16,903 nucleotides of DNA, taken from NCBI GenBank assembly GCA_013115135.1, contig JABANP010000796.1, positions 1 to 16,903 of the forward strand, given 5' to 3'. The stretch is from Perkinsus olseni (taxonomy: Eukaryota; Perkinsozoa; Perkinsida; Perkinsidae). The position numbers and the translations under genes are program-made. The notes under the pieces are model-generated. The model was given only the letters and a program-made list of their open reading frames with translations. It searched no databases and was not told the DNA's origin. Shown here one piece after another: positions 16,724 to 16,903 of the stretch (the stretch's first letter is position 1; every line of letters starts with the position of its first letter).

Positions 16724-16903
16724 CCGCAGAGGGCAGCATGGTATTGAAGCTGATAGTGGCTACATGACGGGATCGTTGTGCCCTCGAACCTAATCTGAAA
16801 TGATTGTTGTAATGAACCCATGGACCAACGCTTGTTTGTTGTGTGAGTGGTACTGGGCGGAACCAAGGTTGTGTATGACCTCCGCGACGGAAGCCGATAG
16901 GGG
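16724..16903. other. 3' flank, no gene recognised
   Basis: Downstream of the helical-repeat gene stop. No clear polyadenylation signal, RNA gene or new reading frame is seen before the window ends. Confidence 0.5.

Noticed and set aside
16387..16866. Minus-strand open frame of 159 codons
   Set aside because: It is antisense to the last exon of the helical-repeat gene; its Ser/Pro-rich content is explained by the Glu/Gly-rich coding strand.
1..16903. tRNA or rRNA genes, CRISPR array, bacterial operon features
   Set aside because: No cloverleaf, rRNA core or regularly spaced repeats were seen; the genes are eukaryotic and intron-rich.

Overview
This window looks like nuclear DNA of a protist, most likely an alveolate and probably Perkinsus-like. 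The evidence is a set of intron-dense genes with very short GT-AG introns (almost all 43-68 nt), a RAP-domain protein together with a second helical-repeat protein of the kind used in alveolate organelle RNA metabolism, a mitochondrial-type Hsp60, and Mei2-like RNA-binding domains. The species is inferred; the gene content is read directly. Exon joins were worked out by hand from reading-frame continuity, splice sites and family motifs.

Layout. (1) 1-3040 holds no convincing gene. It carries degenerate repeats, a broken copy of the 3' end of the RAP gene (pseudogene, 1336-1577), and a striking cluster of short perfect palindromes with exactly one unpaired central base. (2) 3048-3671 (+) is a small intronless gene for a predicted secreted protein of unknown function. 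(3) 3672-4446 is intergenic; part of it (4183-4446) was duplicated into 951-1335. (4) 7775-4447 (-) is a roughly 958-codon, multi-exon gene whose product ends in a RAP domain plus a charged tail. (5) 10268-8120 (-) is a complete ten-exon hsp60 encoding 560 aa. (6) 10797-12711 (+) encodes a protein with two Mei2-type RRMs in tandem; its 5' end is unresolved. (7) 12712-13708 is mostly unexplained, with one long minus-strand open frame that lacks an early ATG. (8) 13709-16723 (+) is an eleven-exon gene for a helical-repeat protein resembling the repeat part of RAP/FASTK-like proteins but without a visible RAP domain. (9) 16724-16903 is 3' flank.

How the genes may work together (inference). hsp60 and the two helical-repeat genes all point to the mitochondrion: protein folding plus handling of organellar RNA. 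In alveolates, whose mitochondrial rRNAs are fragmented, RAP and heptatricopeptide-type proteins are thought to bind or stabilise such RNA pieces. The Mei2-like protein is an RNA-binding protein with no evident mitochondrial tie.

The most unusual signal is the palindrome cluster. From 432 to 3035 I count twelve single-base-centred palindromes with perfect arms of at least 7 bp; random sequence would give about 0.16 (roughly 2600 centres times 4^-7). Where a repeat copy can be compared with its relative at 4183-4670, the extra bases in the upstream copy coincide with these palindromes. This suggests a palindrome-generating mutational process or an unrecognised family of small hairpin elements.
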